This document shows, piece after piece, positions 52,975-60,949 of a stretch of 64,000 nt of DNA; position 1 is the first letter of the stretch, and every line of letters begins with the position of its first letter. Source of the DNA: JAIVGV01 sp036389335 (GTDB lineage Bacteria > Acidobacteriota > Blastocatellia > Pyrinomonadales > Pyrinomonadaceae). The stretch covers positions 17,965 to 81,964 of the forward strand of contig DASVQC010000062.1 in assembly GCA_036389335.1 (NCBI GenBank). The letters are read 5' to 3'. The notes beneath the pieces were generated by a model, which was not told the origin of the DNA, did not search any database, and worked only from the letters and a program-made list of their open reading frames with translations. The position numbers were made by a program, and so were the translations under genes.

Positions 52975-53523
52975 TTAGTGGCCGAGGGCCGCGCCCGCGG
53001 CGCGGGTGCGCGCGGCGGGTCTGCGGTCGTGCTTGGTGCAGGCGCGCGCGAGGGCCTGATCGACTTTCACCTCGACGCTGCACTCGGGCTGGCGGCAGAC
53101 GGCGGCGAGTTCGGAGACGACGAGGTAGCGCGACCTCTCCAGCATCCGCTGCTCACGGAACGAGAGCGGCTTCTGGTGGTTGAGGTAGGTCAGGTGCTTG
53201 AGGACTTCGGCGACGGCGAAGATGTCGCCGGTACGCATCCGGTCGGAGAACTCTTTGAAGCGATCCTTCCAGTCGCCCGGCGCGGTCGCGAAGTCGTCCG
53301 AGAGTGCTTTGAGGAGCATCTCGCACTCGCCCGAGGAGATCGGCGAGCGCAAGCCGACTTCGCCCGCGTTGGAGACGGGCACGAGCACGACCGAGTTGGT
53401 GGCGGCGAGGCGGAGCGTGTAGAAGGGCAGGCTCGACGCGCCGATCTGCTTCTGCTCGATCTGTTCGATGATGCCGATCCCGTGGTTGGGGTAAACGACT
53501 TTCTGTCCGATCTTGAAACCCAC
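52975..53523 (-). CDS. carD: CarD/CdnL-family RNA polymerase-binding regulator
   Basis: The 182-residue protein starts at a GTG (53523) with AGGAGG 6 nt upstream; the longer frame to 53577 is not needed. The N-terminal Tudor-like CarD/TRCF domain reads VGFKIGQKVVYPNHGIGIIE and FYTLRLAATNSVVLVPVSNA; the helical DNA-contact domain follows (WKDRFKEFSDRMRTGDIFAV to LSFREQRMLERSRYLVVSEL). CarD binds the polymerase beta subunit and stabilises open promoter complexes, often at rRNA promoters. The last 25 residues (CTKHDRRPAARTRAAGA) are basic and variable. It lies downstream of phoR on the same strand, with repeat R8 between. Confidence 0.93.
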   Translation of the reverse strand: MGFKIGQKVVYPNHGIGIIEQIEQKQIGASSLPFYTLRLAATNSVVLVPVSNAGEVGLRSPISSGECEMLLKALSDDFATAPGDWKDRFKEFSDRMRTGDIFAVAEVLKHLTYLNHQKPLSFREQRMLERSRYLVVSELAAVCRQPECSVEVKVDQALARACTKHDRRPAARTRAAGAALGH

Positions 53524-53704
53524 CAGACACCTCCTAAGGGGGGAAACTGACAAACTAATTTGGCGCGGGGCGCGCACGCGGTCTTGTGCAGGTTGAACCC
53601 TGGGTTCGCTTGAGGACGCAGGCAGCGTCGGGGACTATCCTGATTCGTCACGAAAGTGTAACAAGCGTCCCGCGAAGCCGTCAAGGGAGAGGCGGAACGA
53701 TGAA

Positions 53705-53785
53705 GAAAATGATGAATGATGAATGCGGAATGATGAATGAAAGACAGGTGCTTTTAATTCATCATTCCGCATTCATCATTTTCCC
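53705..53785. repeat. heptad inverted repeat R8, containing the phoR stop codon
   Basis: The left arm (53705-53740) is GAAAATGATGAATGATGAAT plus GCGGAATGATGAATGAA; the right arm (53755-53785) pairs with it but has one GATGAAT word fewer, so unequal copy change has occurred in one arm. The words equal those of R1 52.9 kb away. The right arm encodes the last residues of PhoR and its TAA stop. It separates phoR from carD. Confidence 0.92.
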
Positions 53786-55118
53786 CTCGCGGCAGCTCGA
53801 CGGTGAAGACCGAGCCCTCGCCGGGCGCGGAGGCGACCGTCACCTCGCCGCCGTGCGCGTGCGCGAGATGTTTGACGATGGCGAGCCCCAGCCCCGTGCC
53901 GCCGACCGCGCGCGAGCGCGCGCGATCCACGCGGTAGAAGCGCTCGAAGATGCGCCCCACGTGTTCGCGCGCGATGCCCTCGCCCGTGTCGGCCACGAGC
54001 ACGCGGTCGCGCGCGCCGTCGCTCTCGAACCGGACGCGCACCTCGCCGCCCTCGCGGTTGAACTTCACGGCGTTGTCCGCGAGGTTCGTCAACATCTGTT
54101 CGAGCCTGCGCTCGTCGGCGCGGAGCGTCGCGCCTTCGGGCACGTCGTTGAAGAGGGCGACGCCCCGCTCCGCCGCGCGACCGGCGAGCGACGTGAGCAC
54201 GTGCTCGACGAGCGGGCGCACGAGGACGCGCCGCGGCTCTACCGCCACCTCGCCCGACTCGATGGCGGAGAGTTCGAGGGTGTCGGTGATGAGGGCGTGC
54301 ATCCGCGCGGCGTTGCGGTCGATGATCGAGAGGAAGCGGCGGTTGTGGGCCGGATCGTCGAGCGCGCCCGCCTCCAAAGTTTCGACGAAGGCGCGGATCG
54401 CCGCGAGCGGCGTGCGCAGCTCGTGCGAGACGTTGGACAAAAACTCCTGCCGCACGCGCTCAAGGCGTTCGAGCCGCGTGATGTCGAAGAAGACGCCGAC
54501 CGCGCCGCGCCGCGCCCCCCACCCGCCGCGCGGCTTGAGCGGCGCGACCCTGAGATCGTAGGCGCGCCCGTCGCGCCCCGCCGACTCGACCTTGACTTCG
54601 ACGTGACGCCCGCGCGCCAGCGACTCGGCGAACGCCCCCAACACGGCGGGGCTGCGCGTCAGCCCCGCCAGAGAGAGCGGCGTCGCCGAGGGCCGCGCGC
54701 CCCCCGCCCCCCCGATCCGGTTCGCGCTACCCGCGTCGCCCGCGCCGAAGATCTCCCGCGCCGCCGCGTTGAGCGCGACCACGCGCATCCCTCCGTCAAC
54801 GACCAACAGCCCTTCGCGCATGCTGCCCATCAGCGCGTCGAGCAGTTCATCAGTCGAGACCGCGCCCGCTTCCGCGCCGTCGACCGCCGCCAGATCGGGG
54901 CGCGCGCGGGGCCCGGACTCGACGCCCGCGTCCGCGCGCGCCCCGTCCGAGGCTCGCCGTCTTGTTCCGCCGCCGCGCAGCAGCGACGACAGCGCCGCGC
55001 CCGCGGCGGCTGACGCGGCGACGGCGAGCGCGGCGAGCGGCTGCCTGAAATAGATCGCGACGACCGAAGCGGCGAGCGCGAGGCAGAGCGCGGAGGCGAG
55101 TGTCGTTCGCAGGGACAT
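53754..55118 (-). CDS. phoR: PhoR-like phosphate-sensing histidine kinase
   Basis: The 454-residue protein has two membrane helices (about 5-50), a Gly/Ala/Arg-rich linker, a PAS domain (about 90-215; LLDALMGSMREGLLVVDGGM), HisKA with SHELRTP and His232, and HATPase_c (NLADNAVKFN, ADTGEGIAREHVGRIFERFY, GGTGLGLAIVKHL). Size and order match PhoR. It would phosphorylate the PhoB encoded upstream when phosphate is low. The last nine residues (ENDECGMMN) after the domain end VFTVELPRG are encoded by repeat R8, which also supplies the stop codon. This tail is probably functionally neutral. The gene starts 102 bp after the phoB stop, with repeat R9 between. Confidence 0.93.
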   Translation of the reverse strand: MSLRTTLASALCLALAASVVAIYFRQPLAALAVAASAAAGAALSSLLRGGGTRRRASDGARADAGVESGPRARPDLAAVDGAEAGAVSTDELLDALMGSMREGLLVVDGGMRVVALNAAAREIFGAGDAGSANRIGGAGGARPSATPLSLAGLTRSPAVLGAFAESLARGRHVEVKVESAGRDGRAYDLRVAPLKPRGGWGARRGAVGVFFDITRLERLERVRQEFLSNVSHELRTPLAAIRAFVETLEAGALDDPAHNRRFLSIIDRNAARMHALITDTLELSAIESGEVAVEPRRVLVRPLVEHVLTSLAGRAAERGVALFNDVPEGATLRADERRLEQMLTNLADNAVKFNREGGEVRVRFESDGARDRVLVADTGEGIAREHVGRIFERFYRVDRARSRAVGGTGLGLAIVKHLAHAHGGEVTVASAPGEGSVFTVELPRGENDECGMMN

Positions 55119-55125
55119 AAGAGCC

Positions 55126-55222
55126 GTGACGGATGACAGGTGACAAGTGACAGATGAGATTATAGTGAATCGCGATGCGGACGGCTGTTCCTATCTCGTC
55201 ACCCGTCACCCGTCGCCCGTCA
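55126..55222. repeat. heptad inverted repeat R9 (GTGACGG words) between phoB and phoR
   Basis: Left arm GTGACGGATGACAGGTGACA and on (55126-55158) pairs imperfectly with CTCGTCACCCGTCACCCGTC and on (55196-55222). Its first GTGACGG word contains the TGA stop of phoB on the minus strand. The same words recur in R10. Confidence 0.87.
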
Positions 55223-55909
55223 CGTATTTTTGCACCCGACGAAGCGGTAGCCGACGCCGACGACCGTCTCGACGCAGTCGCCGCACGCGCCGAGCTTCTG
55301 GCGCAGCCGCCGGACGTGCACGTCGAGCGTGCGCGTGTCGCCGTAGTATGCGTAGCCCCAGACGTTGTCGAGAATCTGCTGGCGCGTCGCGACGCGGCCC
55401 TGCGCGCGCGCGAGCATTTCGAGCAGCGCGAACTCCTTGCGCGTGAGCTTCACCTGCAGGCCGTCGCAGGTGACGCGCATGTCGGCGAAGTCGATCAGGA
55501 GCCGCCCGTCCTCGTAGCGGGGGGCGGCGCTCTCGTCGGCGCGCCGCAACACGGCGCGCACGCGCGCCATCAGCTCTTTGACGGAGAAGGGCTTGGTGAT
55601 GTAGTCGTCCGCGCCGAGGTCGAGCCCGGCGACGCGGTCGGACTCGTCGGCGCGCGCCGTGAGCATGATGATCGGCGTGCGGCGCGTGGCGGGCTCGCGG
55701 CGCAGGCGGCGGCACAACTCGATGCCGGACATGCCGGGCAGCATCAGATCGAGGATGACGAGCGCGGGCGGCTCCTTCGCGTCGAGCGCGGCGCGCAGCC
55801 CCTCCTCGCCCGTCTCCGCGACGCGCGCCGCGATCCCCTCGCGTTCGAGGTTGAACCGCACGCCCTCGGCGATGTCCGGGTCGTCTTCGACGATGAGCAC
55901 AGGCTTCAT
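55220..55909 (-). CDS. phoB: PhoB-like response regulator
   Basis: At 229 residues this is a standard OmpR/PhoB-family regulator: receiver (1-118) with acidic pocket VEDDPD, phosphorylated Asp54 in LVILDLMLPGMSGIE and the conserved Lys in DYITKPFSVKELM, and a winged-helix DNA-binding domain (about 130-226; LTRKEFALLEMLARAQGRVA, DTRTLDVHVRRLRQKLG, GVGYRFVGC). It is followed by phoR, with phoU and pst genes upstream, so it probably activates the pst genes under phosphate limitation. The TGA stop lies within the first word of repeat R9. Confidence 0.95.
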   Translation of the reverse strand: MKPVLIVEDDPDIAEGVRFNLEREGIAARVAETGEEGLRAALDAKEPPALVILDLMLPGMSGIELCRRLRREPATRRTPIIMLTARADESDRVAGLDLGADDYITKPFSVKELMARVRAVLRRADESAAPRYEDGRLLIDFADMRVTCDGLQVKLTRKEFALLEMLARAQGRVATRQQILDNVWGYAYYGDTRTLDVHVRRLRQKLGACGDCVETVVGVGYRFVGCKNT

Positions 55910-55914
55910 AAAAC

Positions 55915-55992
55915 GGGTGACGGGCGACGGGCGACGGGTGACGGGAAAGAACGAGACTTGCTCGTCACTTGTTACTTGTCACCTGTCACGGC
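55915..55992. repeat. heptad inverted repeat R10 between phoU and phoB
   Basis: Left arm: GGGTGACGGGCGACGGGCGA and on to 55945. Right arm: CTCGTCACTTGTTACTTGTC and on to 55992. The words GTGACGG and GTAACAA/GTGACAA pair with several mismatches or G-U pairs. It begins 2 bp after the phoU stop codon on the minus strand and ends at the phoB start. Confidence 0.85.
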
Positions 55993-55994
55993 CC

Positions 55995-56645
55995 TCAGTT
56001 GCTATGTTTGATGAACGCGGCCTCGGTCATGTAGACGGTCAGCTCGCAGATGTCGGTGGCGTAGTCGCCGACGCGCTCCAGGTGTTTGGCGACGAGGAGG
56101 AGCCGCGCGGCCCTGCCGGTCGAAGACGGATCGGTCGCCATCAGGCGGATCAGGTCGTGGAAAATCTGCTCGTAGAGGGCGTCGATCTCGTCGTCGCGCG
56201 CGAGCGTGCGGCGCGCGGCCCCCGCGTCCGCGGAGGTGAAGGCGTCGAGGGCGGTGCGCAGCATCTCGACGCCGATCTCGCCCATGCGCGTGAGCGAGGG
56301 CGCGGCGCGGGGCGGCTCCGGCTCGTCGTTGAGATCGAGGGCGGCGCGGGCGACGTTGCAGGCGTGGTCGGCGACGCGCTCCAAGAGCGGCGCGAGCTTG
56401 GCGACGGCGACGACGAAGCGCAGATCGCGCGCGGCGGGCTGGCGCAGCGCGAGCACGTCGATGCAGAGCCGGTCGATCTCCACCTCAAGGCGGTCGATGC
56501 GGTCGTCGTCGCGCAGGACGCCCCGCGCCGCGTCGCTGTCGCGCCCGTCGAGCGCGCGCATCGCGCGCCGCAGGGCGACCTCCGTCTCGCCGCCCAGCAG
56601 CAGCACGCGGTCGCGCAGTAGATCGAGGTCTGCGTCGAGTCTCAT
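55995..56645 (-). CDS. phoU: PhoU phosphate-signalling regulator
   Basis: The 216-residue all-helical protein has two PhoU repeats. Each shows the E/DxxxD metal-binding pattern: DDDRIDRLEVEIDRLCIDVL with VADHACNVARAALDL, and RDDEIDALYEQIFHDLIRLM with HLERVGDYATDICELTVYM. PhoU links the Pst transporter to PhoR and represses the system when phosphate is plentiful. Position between pstB and phoB is standard. Translation ends at TGA 2 bp before the R10 words. An ATG start at 56645 has GACCATCG upstream, with no clear Shine-Dalgarno. Confidence 0.95.
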   Translation of the reverse strand: MRLDADLDLLRDRVLLLGGETEVALRRAMRALDGRDSDAARGVLRDDDRIDRLEVEIDRLCIDVLALRQPAARDLRFVVAVAKLAPLLERVADHACNVARAALDLNDEPEPPRAAPSLTRMGEIGVEMLRTALDAFTSADAGAARRTLARDDEIDALYEQIFHDLIRLMATDPSSTGRAARLLLVAKHLERVGDYATDICELTVYMTEAAFIKHSN

Positions 56646-56647
56646 GG

Positions 56648-56790
56648 TCGATGGCTGTTAGCTATTAGCTGTTAGCTGTTAGCCGGCAGAAAACGCTATA
56701 CGTGATCTTGTTCTTTGCCGTCCATGATCGTTACGGTTTAGCTAACAGCTAACAGCTAACAGCTAACAGCTAACGGCTAACGGCTAACGG
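56648..56790. repeat. heptad inverted repeat R11 (GTTAGCT words) between pstB and phoU
   Basis: The left arm (56650-56683) holds about four GTTAGCT/ATTAGCT words; the right arm (56738-56790) holds about seven complementary words (AGCTAAC, later CGGCTAA). The 55-nt middle is not repeated. The right arm starts about 8 bp after the pstB stop on the minus strand. Unequal arm lengths point to slippage in copy number. Confidence 0.9.
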
Positions 56791-56797
56791 CTCCCCC

Positions 56798-57631
56798 TCA
56801 CCCGAATCGGCCCGTGATGTAGTCCTCGGTCAGCTTCTCGCCGGGGTTGGTGAACATCTTCTCGGTCGGGTTGACCTCGACGAGCTTGCCGAGCCAGAAG
56901 AAGGCCGTGCGCTCCGAGACGCGCGCCGCCTGCTGCATGTTGTGCGTGACGATGACGATGGTGTACTGCCGCTTCAGCTCGACGATCAGCTCCTCGATCT
57001 TCTGCGTGGCGATGGGGTCGAGCGCGCTCGCCGGCTCGTCCATCAGCAGCACTTCGGGGCGGACGGCGAGCGCGCGCGCGATGCACAGACGCTGCTGCTG
57101 CCCGCCGGAGAGCGAGAGCGCGGACGACTTCAAACGATCCCTCACCTCACCCCACAGCGCGGCGTCTCTCAAAGCCTGCTCGACGCGCTCGGCGAGCCGC
57201 GCCTTGTTCTCCGTCAGGCGGTTGATCCGCAGGCCGTATGCGACGTTGTCGAAGATCGACTTGGGGAACGGGTTCGACTTCTGGAAGACCATCCCGACCT
57301 TGCGCCGCAAGGCGACCACGTCCGTCCCCGGCGCGTAAACGTCCTCGCCGTCGATTAAGACCTCGCCCCCGGCGCGCGTCCCCGGGATCGTGTCGTTCAT
57401 GCGGTTGAGCGCGCGCAGCAGCGTCGACTTGCCGCACCCCGACGGCCCGATGAAGGCCGTCACCGTGCGTTCGGGGATGTCGAGCGAGATGTGGTGCAGC
57501 GCCTGCTGCGCGCCGTAGAAGAAGTCGAGCGCGCGCACCCTGACCTTCGCCCCCGCGACGCGCCCCGCCCCGCCCGCGCCATCCCCGGCGCGGGCCCCCG
57601 TCTCGAATCTCGGCGCGGACGCAAGAAGCAT
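56798..57631 (-). CDS. pstB: phosphate ABC transporter ATP-binding protein
   Basis: The 277-residue ABC ATPase has Walker A GPSGCGKST (62-70), Q-loop FQKSNPFPKSIFDNVAYGL, signature LSGGQQQR (174-181), Walker B LLMDEP (195-200) and switch His in VTHNMQQAARVSERTAFFWL. The QKSNPFPKS stretch after the Q-loop is characteristic of PstB. The N-terminal 30 residues are a Gly/Ala-rich extension. It powers PstC/PstA encoded upstream. Repeat R12 separates it from pstA, and R11 follows it. Confidence 0.97.
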   Translation of the reverse strand: MLLASAPRFETGARAGDGAGGAGRVAGAKVRVRALDFFYGAQQALHHISLDIPERTVTAFIGPSGCGKSTLLRALNRMNDTIPGTRAGGEVLIDGEDVYAPGTDVVALRRKVGMVFQKSNPFPKSIFDNVAYGLRINRLTENKARLAERVEQALRDAALWGEVRDRLKSSALSLSGGQQQRLCIARALAVRPEVLLMDEPASALDPIATQKIEELIVELKRQYTIVIVTHNMQQAARVSERTAFFWLGKLVEVNPTEKMFTNPGEKLTEDYITGRFG

Positions 57632-57750
57632 TTAGCTGTTAGCTCTTAGCTGTTAGCAAAACCAGAACTGAATATGGACGCTTGGGCAAACTAGCTCTTC
57701 AAGGAAGGATTGGCTGAAAGCTAACAGCTAACAGCTAACAGCTAACAGCT
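57632..57750. repeat. heptad inverted repeat R12 (GTTAGCT words) between pstA and pstB
   Basis: The left arm (57632-57656) reads TTAGCTGTTAGCTCTTAGCT and on; the right arm (57717-57750) holds four to five AGCTAAC words. The middle 60 bp is unique. On the minus strand the right arm begins a few bases after the pstA stop and the left arm ends directly before the pstB start codon. Confidence 0.9.
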
Positions 57751-57753
57751 CTT

Positions 57754-58635
57754 TCAACCCTTCTTCCTCGTGAAGAACCTGACCGCGACGTTGGCGGCGA
57801 GGATGAGGGCGACGAGGACGAGCGTCGCCGCCCACGCCTGCGCGTGCCACTCATCGTAGGGAGAGATGGCGTAGTTGTAAATCTGCACGGTGAGCGACGC
57901 GATGGGCTGATCGAGCCGGCGGCTGTAGTCGTTGTAGTTGAGCGCGGTGAAGAGCAGGGGCGCGGTCTCGCCGGAGACGCGCGCCACCGCGAGCATCGCG
58001 CCCGTGGCGATCCCCGAAGCGGCGGCGGGCAGCACCACGCCCGTCGTCACCCTCCACTGCGGCGCGCCCAGTGCGAGCGCGCCCTCCCGAAGACTGGCGG
58101 GCACGAGGCGGATCATCTCCTCGGTCGTGCGCGCGACCACCGGCAGCATGATCAGCGCGAGGGCGACCGCGCCCGCGAAGGCGGAGAACTGTTTGAACGG
58201 CAGCACGAGCGTCGTGTAGACGAAGATGCCGACGACGATTGACGGGACGCCCGCCAAGGTGTCCGCGGCGAAGCGCGCGACCGACGCGAACCGGCCCGCG
58301 CCGAACTCCGCGAGGTAGACGCCCGCCGCCACCCCTACGGGCAGGCCCATCGCGGAGCCGAGCGCGAGCAGGACGAGCGTGCCGACGACGGCGTTGCCGA
58401 TGCCGCCGCCCTCGCCGACGGGCCGCGGGATGTCGGTCAGGAATCGCAGGCTGAGCGAGCCGAAGCCGCGCGCGGCGACGTGGCCGAGGATGAGCACGAG
58501 GGCGAGCGCGGCGAGGGCGGCGCAGGCGGCGGTCGCCGCCGTCATCAACAGGTTCACCGCGCGACGCCGGGCGTGCCCGGGCGTCGCGGCCCCGACCGTC
58601 GTCGTGATGTCTGTCGTCGTCGGCAGGGTGCTCAT
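57754..58635 (-). CDS. pstA: phosphate ABC transporter permease PstA
   Basis: The 293-residue protein has six membrane helices and the PstA features FLTDIPRPVGEGGGIGNAVV, DTLAGVPSIVVGIFVYTTLV, the EAA-like loop ASLREGALALGAPQWRVTTG, and GETAPLLFTALNYNDYSRRL. It forms the phosphate channel with PstC. The N-terminus carries a Thr-rich cytoplasmic extension (STLPTTTDITTTVG). It starts 36 bp after pstC, the only junction in the operon without a word-hairpin. The C-terminus is RFFTRKKG. Confidence 0.96.
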   Translation of the reverse strand: MSTLPTTTDITTTVGAATPGHARRRAVNLLMTAATAACAALAALALVLILGHVAARGFGSLSLRFLTDIPRPVGEGGGIGNAVVGTLVLLALGSAMGLPVGVAAGVYLAEFGAGRFASVARFAADTLAGVPSIVVGIFVYTTLVLPFKQFSAFAGAVALALIMLPVVARTTEEMIRLVPASLREGALALGAPQWRVTTGVVLPAAASGIATGAMLAVARVSGETAPLLFTALNYNDYSRRLDQPIASLTVQIYNYAISPYDEWHAQAWAATLVLVALILAANVAVRFFTRKKG

Positions 58636-58671
58636 CGTCTCGAACGTTCCCGCGACCGTATAACAACTTCT

Positions 58672-59754
58672 TTAAGCGCGCGCCACGCCGCCCGTCTTGC
58701 GCGCCACGCCCCAGACCAGAACGCGCGCGGCGGCGTTGATGGCGAAGGTGACGAGGAACAGGACGAGCGCGAGCAGGACGAGCGAGCTGAGGTGCAGATC
58801 GTCCGTCGCCTCGCGCAGCTCGTTCGCCAGCACGGACGCGATGGTGTAGGAGGGCGCGAACAGCGACGCGCTGATCTCGGCGCGGTTGCCGATGAGCATC
58901 GTGACCGCCATCGTCTCGCCGACGGCGCGCCCCAAGCCGAGGATGATCGCGCCCGCGATGCCGGGCGCGGCGTTGGCTAAGACGACGCGCGTCGTCTCCC
59001 ACTTGGTCGCGCCGAGCGCGAGCGCCGCCTCGCGCTGCGCCGCCGGCACGGCGGCTAACACGTCGCGCGCGACCGCAGAGATGATCGGCGTGATCATGAT
59101 CGCGAGGATGACGCCGCCCGTCAGCAGCCCCGTGCCCGTGATCGGGCCCTGAAAGATGGGGAGCCCGCCCGCGCGCCTTTGCAGCGGCGTCTCGACGTAG
59201 TCGCGCAGCAGCGGCGCGAGGACGAAGATGCCCCACAGCCCGTAGACGACCGAGGGGATCGCCGCGAGCAGCTCGACCAGAAACGTGAGCGGGCGCGAGA
59301 GGCGGCGCGGGGCCTGCTCGACGAGGAAGACCGCGACGCCAAGCGAGAGCGGCACGCTTAAGACGAGCGCGATGGCGGAAGACGTGACCGTGCCGTAGAC
59401 GAACGGCAGCGCGCCGAACCGCCCGCGCGAAGGGTCCCAATCGCGGCCCGCGAGGAAGCCGAACCCGAACGCGCGCGCCGCCGCGACGGAGTTCGACCCC
59501 ATCGACCAGACCATCGCCCCCGCGAGCGCGACGACGACGAGCGCGCTCAGGAAGAGTGCGCCGCGGAACGCCGCGTCGCCGGCGTCGCCCGTCGGCACGA
59601 GGGCGCGATGAAAGAGAAGGGATGAGGGATGAGGGATGAGGGATGAAGAGACGCGGGGAACGGGCGGCGCGGCGGCGCGGCGGTCGGGACGCTCACGCGC
59701 TGGCTTCTCTCTCTTCACGTCGCCCGCTCTTTGCATCCCCGCATCTTCTTTCAT
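58672..59754 (-). CDS. pstC: phosphate ABC transporter permease PstC with repeat-encoded N-terminus
   Basis: From residue about 55 this 360-residue protein is a normal PstC: six membrane helices, GTVTSSAIALVLSVPLSLGV, ELLAAIPSVVYGLWGIFVLA, and the coupling loop AAVPAAQREAALALGATKWE. The first 52 residues are unusual: they are basic and hydrophilic, and about residues 36-48 (SSSLIPHPSSLLF) are the translation of the left arm of repeat R13. ATG 59754 lies next to the right arm, with SD-like GAGG supplied by the words. A GTG at 59598 (Val53) would give a conventional PstC without this extension but has no Shine-Dalgarno. The domain assignment is firm; the start is uncertain. Confidence 0.92.
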   Translation of the reverse strand: MKEDAGMQRAGDVKREKPARERPDRRAAAPPVPRVSSSLIPHPSSLLFHRALVPTGDAGDAAFRGALFLSALVVVALAGAMVWSMGSNSVAAARAFGFGFLAGRDWDPSRGRFGALPFVYGTVTSSAIALVLSVPLSLGVAVFLVEQAPRRLSRPLTFLVELLAAIPSVVYGLWGIFVLAPLLRDYVETPLQRRAGGLPIFQGPITGTGLLTGGVILAIMITPIISAVARDVLAAVPAAQREAALALGATKWETTRVVLANAAPGIAGAIILGLGRAVGETMAVTMLIGNRAEISASLFAPSYTIASVLANELREATDDLHLSSLVLLALVLFLVTFAINAAARVLVWGVARKTGGVARA

Positions 59755-59779
59755 CTCTCATCCCTCATCCCTCATCCCT
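59608..59779. repeat. heptad inverted repeat R13 (GATGAGG words) spanning the pstS-pstC junction
   Basis: The left arm (59608-59658) has four GGATGAGG-type words and GACGCGGGG; the right arm (59737-59779) is the complementary CATCCCT series and CCCCGC. The right arm contains the pstS TGA stop (59772-59774) and the pstC start region; the left arm lies inside the pstC coding frame. The 78-nt middle encodes residues about 6-32 of the extended PstC. Confidence 0.9.
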
Positions 59780-60869
59780 GTCGCAACGCCTTGCCGCCCG
59801 ACGTGATCGAGTTGAGCTTCGCCTCGGCGCGGGCGCGCACCTGTTCGGGGAGCGGGGCGAAGTCGAGCGCGCGGGCGAACTGCGCGCCGTCGTGCAAGCC
59901 CCACCAGAGGAAGTCCACGAGGACTTTCCCCTTCGCCGCGTCGGCCTGCTCCTTGTAGACGAGGACGTAGGTGTAGCCGGAGATGGGGTAGGCCGTCGCG
60001 CCCGCGGCGTTCGTGATCGAGACGCGCAGGTCTTCGGGGGTGTTGGCGACCGACTCGGCGGCTGCCGCCGTCACTGCTTCGAGCGACGGCTCGACGAAGT
60101 TGCCCGCGGAGTTTTTGATGAGCGCGACCGGCAGCCTGTTCTGCTTGGCGTAGATCAGCTCGACGTAGCCGATGGCGTTGGGCTGCTGCTTGATGATCGC
60201 CGTCACGCCGTCGTTGCCCCTGCCGCCCTGCCCCACGGGGAACTTCGGCGTCTTGCTCGCGCCCACCTTCTCCTTCCACTCCGCGCTCACCTTCGAGAGG
60301 TAGTCCGTGAAGACGGCGGACGTGCCGCTGCCCTCGGCGCGGTAGGCGACCGAGATGTCTGCGCCGGGGAGGCTCGCGCCGGGGTTGTCGGCTTTGATGC
60401 GCGCGTCGTCCCACCTCCTGATCTTGCCGAGGAAGATGTCGGCGAGGACTTCCGGAGAGAAGCGCAGGGGTTGTGAGACGCCTGCGAGGTTGTAGGCGAC
60501 GACGACCGCGCCGAGCACGGTGGGGATGTGGACGACCTCGCCCCGAACCTTCTTCAGCTCGTCGTCGGTCATGGCGAGATCGGTCGCGCCGAAGTCCACC
60601 GTGCGCTCGGTGAACTGCTTGACGCCCGCGCCCGACCCGACCGACTGGTAATCAATCGACGCCGACGCGTTAACTTTTTTGTATTCGGAGAGCCACTTCT
60701 GGTAGAGCGGGTTGGGGAAGGTCGCGCCCGCGCCTTGCAGCCGCACCGCGCCCGCGCCGCCCGCGGGGTTGTCCGCGCCGCCGCCCCCGCCGCACGCCGC
60801 GGCGAGCCAGCAGAGCGAGAGGAGTGCGGCGACGAGTGTGCGCCGCGCCGTCGTTTTTTTAGGGAACAC
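59772..60869 (-). CDS. pstS: phosphate-binding lipoprotein PstS
   Basis: The 365-residue protein has a lipoprotein signal (SLCWLAAACGGGGG, Cys26) and the PstS ligand-binding fold: LQGAGATFPNPLYQKWLSEY, DYQSVGSGAGVKQF, VDFGATDLAMTDDEL, RAEGSGTSAVFTDYLSKV and GQGGRGNDGVTAIIKQQPNA. These loops hold phosphate at the outer face of the membrane. It starts with GTG 60869, supported by AAGGAG 9 nt upstream. The TGA stop lies within the first heptad of repeat R13. Being first in the operon and followed by a hairpin, its message could be made in excess over the permease genes. Confidence 0.96.
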   Translation of the reverse strand: MFPKKTTARRTLVAALLSLCWLAAACGGGGGADNPAGGAGAVRLQGAGATFPNPLYQKWLSEYKKVNASASIDYQSVGSGAGVKQFTERTVDFGATDLAMTDDELKKVRGEVVHIPTVLGAVVVAYNLAGVSQPLRFSPEVLADIFLGKIRRWDDARIKADNPGASLPGADISVAYRAEGSGTSAVFTDYLSKVSAEWKEKVGASKTPKFPVGQGGRGNDGVTAIIKQQPNAIGYVELIYAKQNRLPVALIKNSAGNFVEPSLEAVTAAAAESVANTPEDLRVSITNAAGATAYPISGYTYVLVYKEQADAAKGKVLVDFLWWGLHDGAQFARALDFAPLPEQVRARAEAKLNSITSGGKALRQG

Positions 60870-60949
60870 GGGGCAGGTCTCCTTGGGGTTTGTCGATGCA
60901 CGGCAAACTCCGAGGATAGGGCGCGGCTGTTACGCGCGCCTGAACGCCG

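Noticed and set aside
56648..57750. CRISPR or phage attachment sites in the GTTAGCT repeats
   Set aside because: The units are 7-bp words in opposing arms, with no unique spacers of constant size and no integrase.
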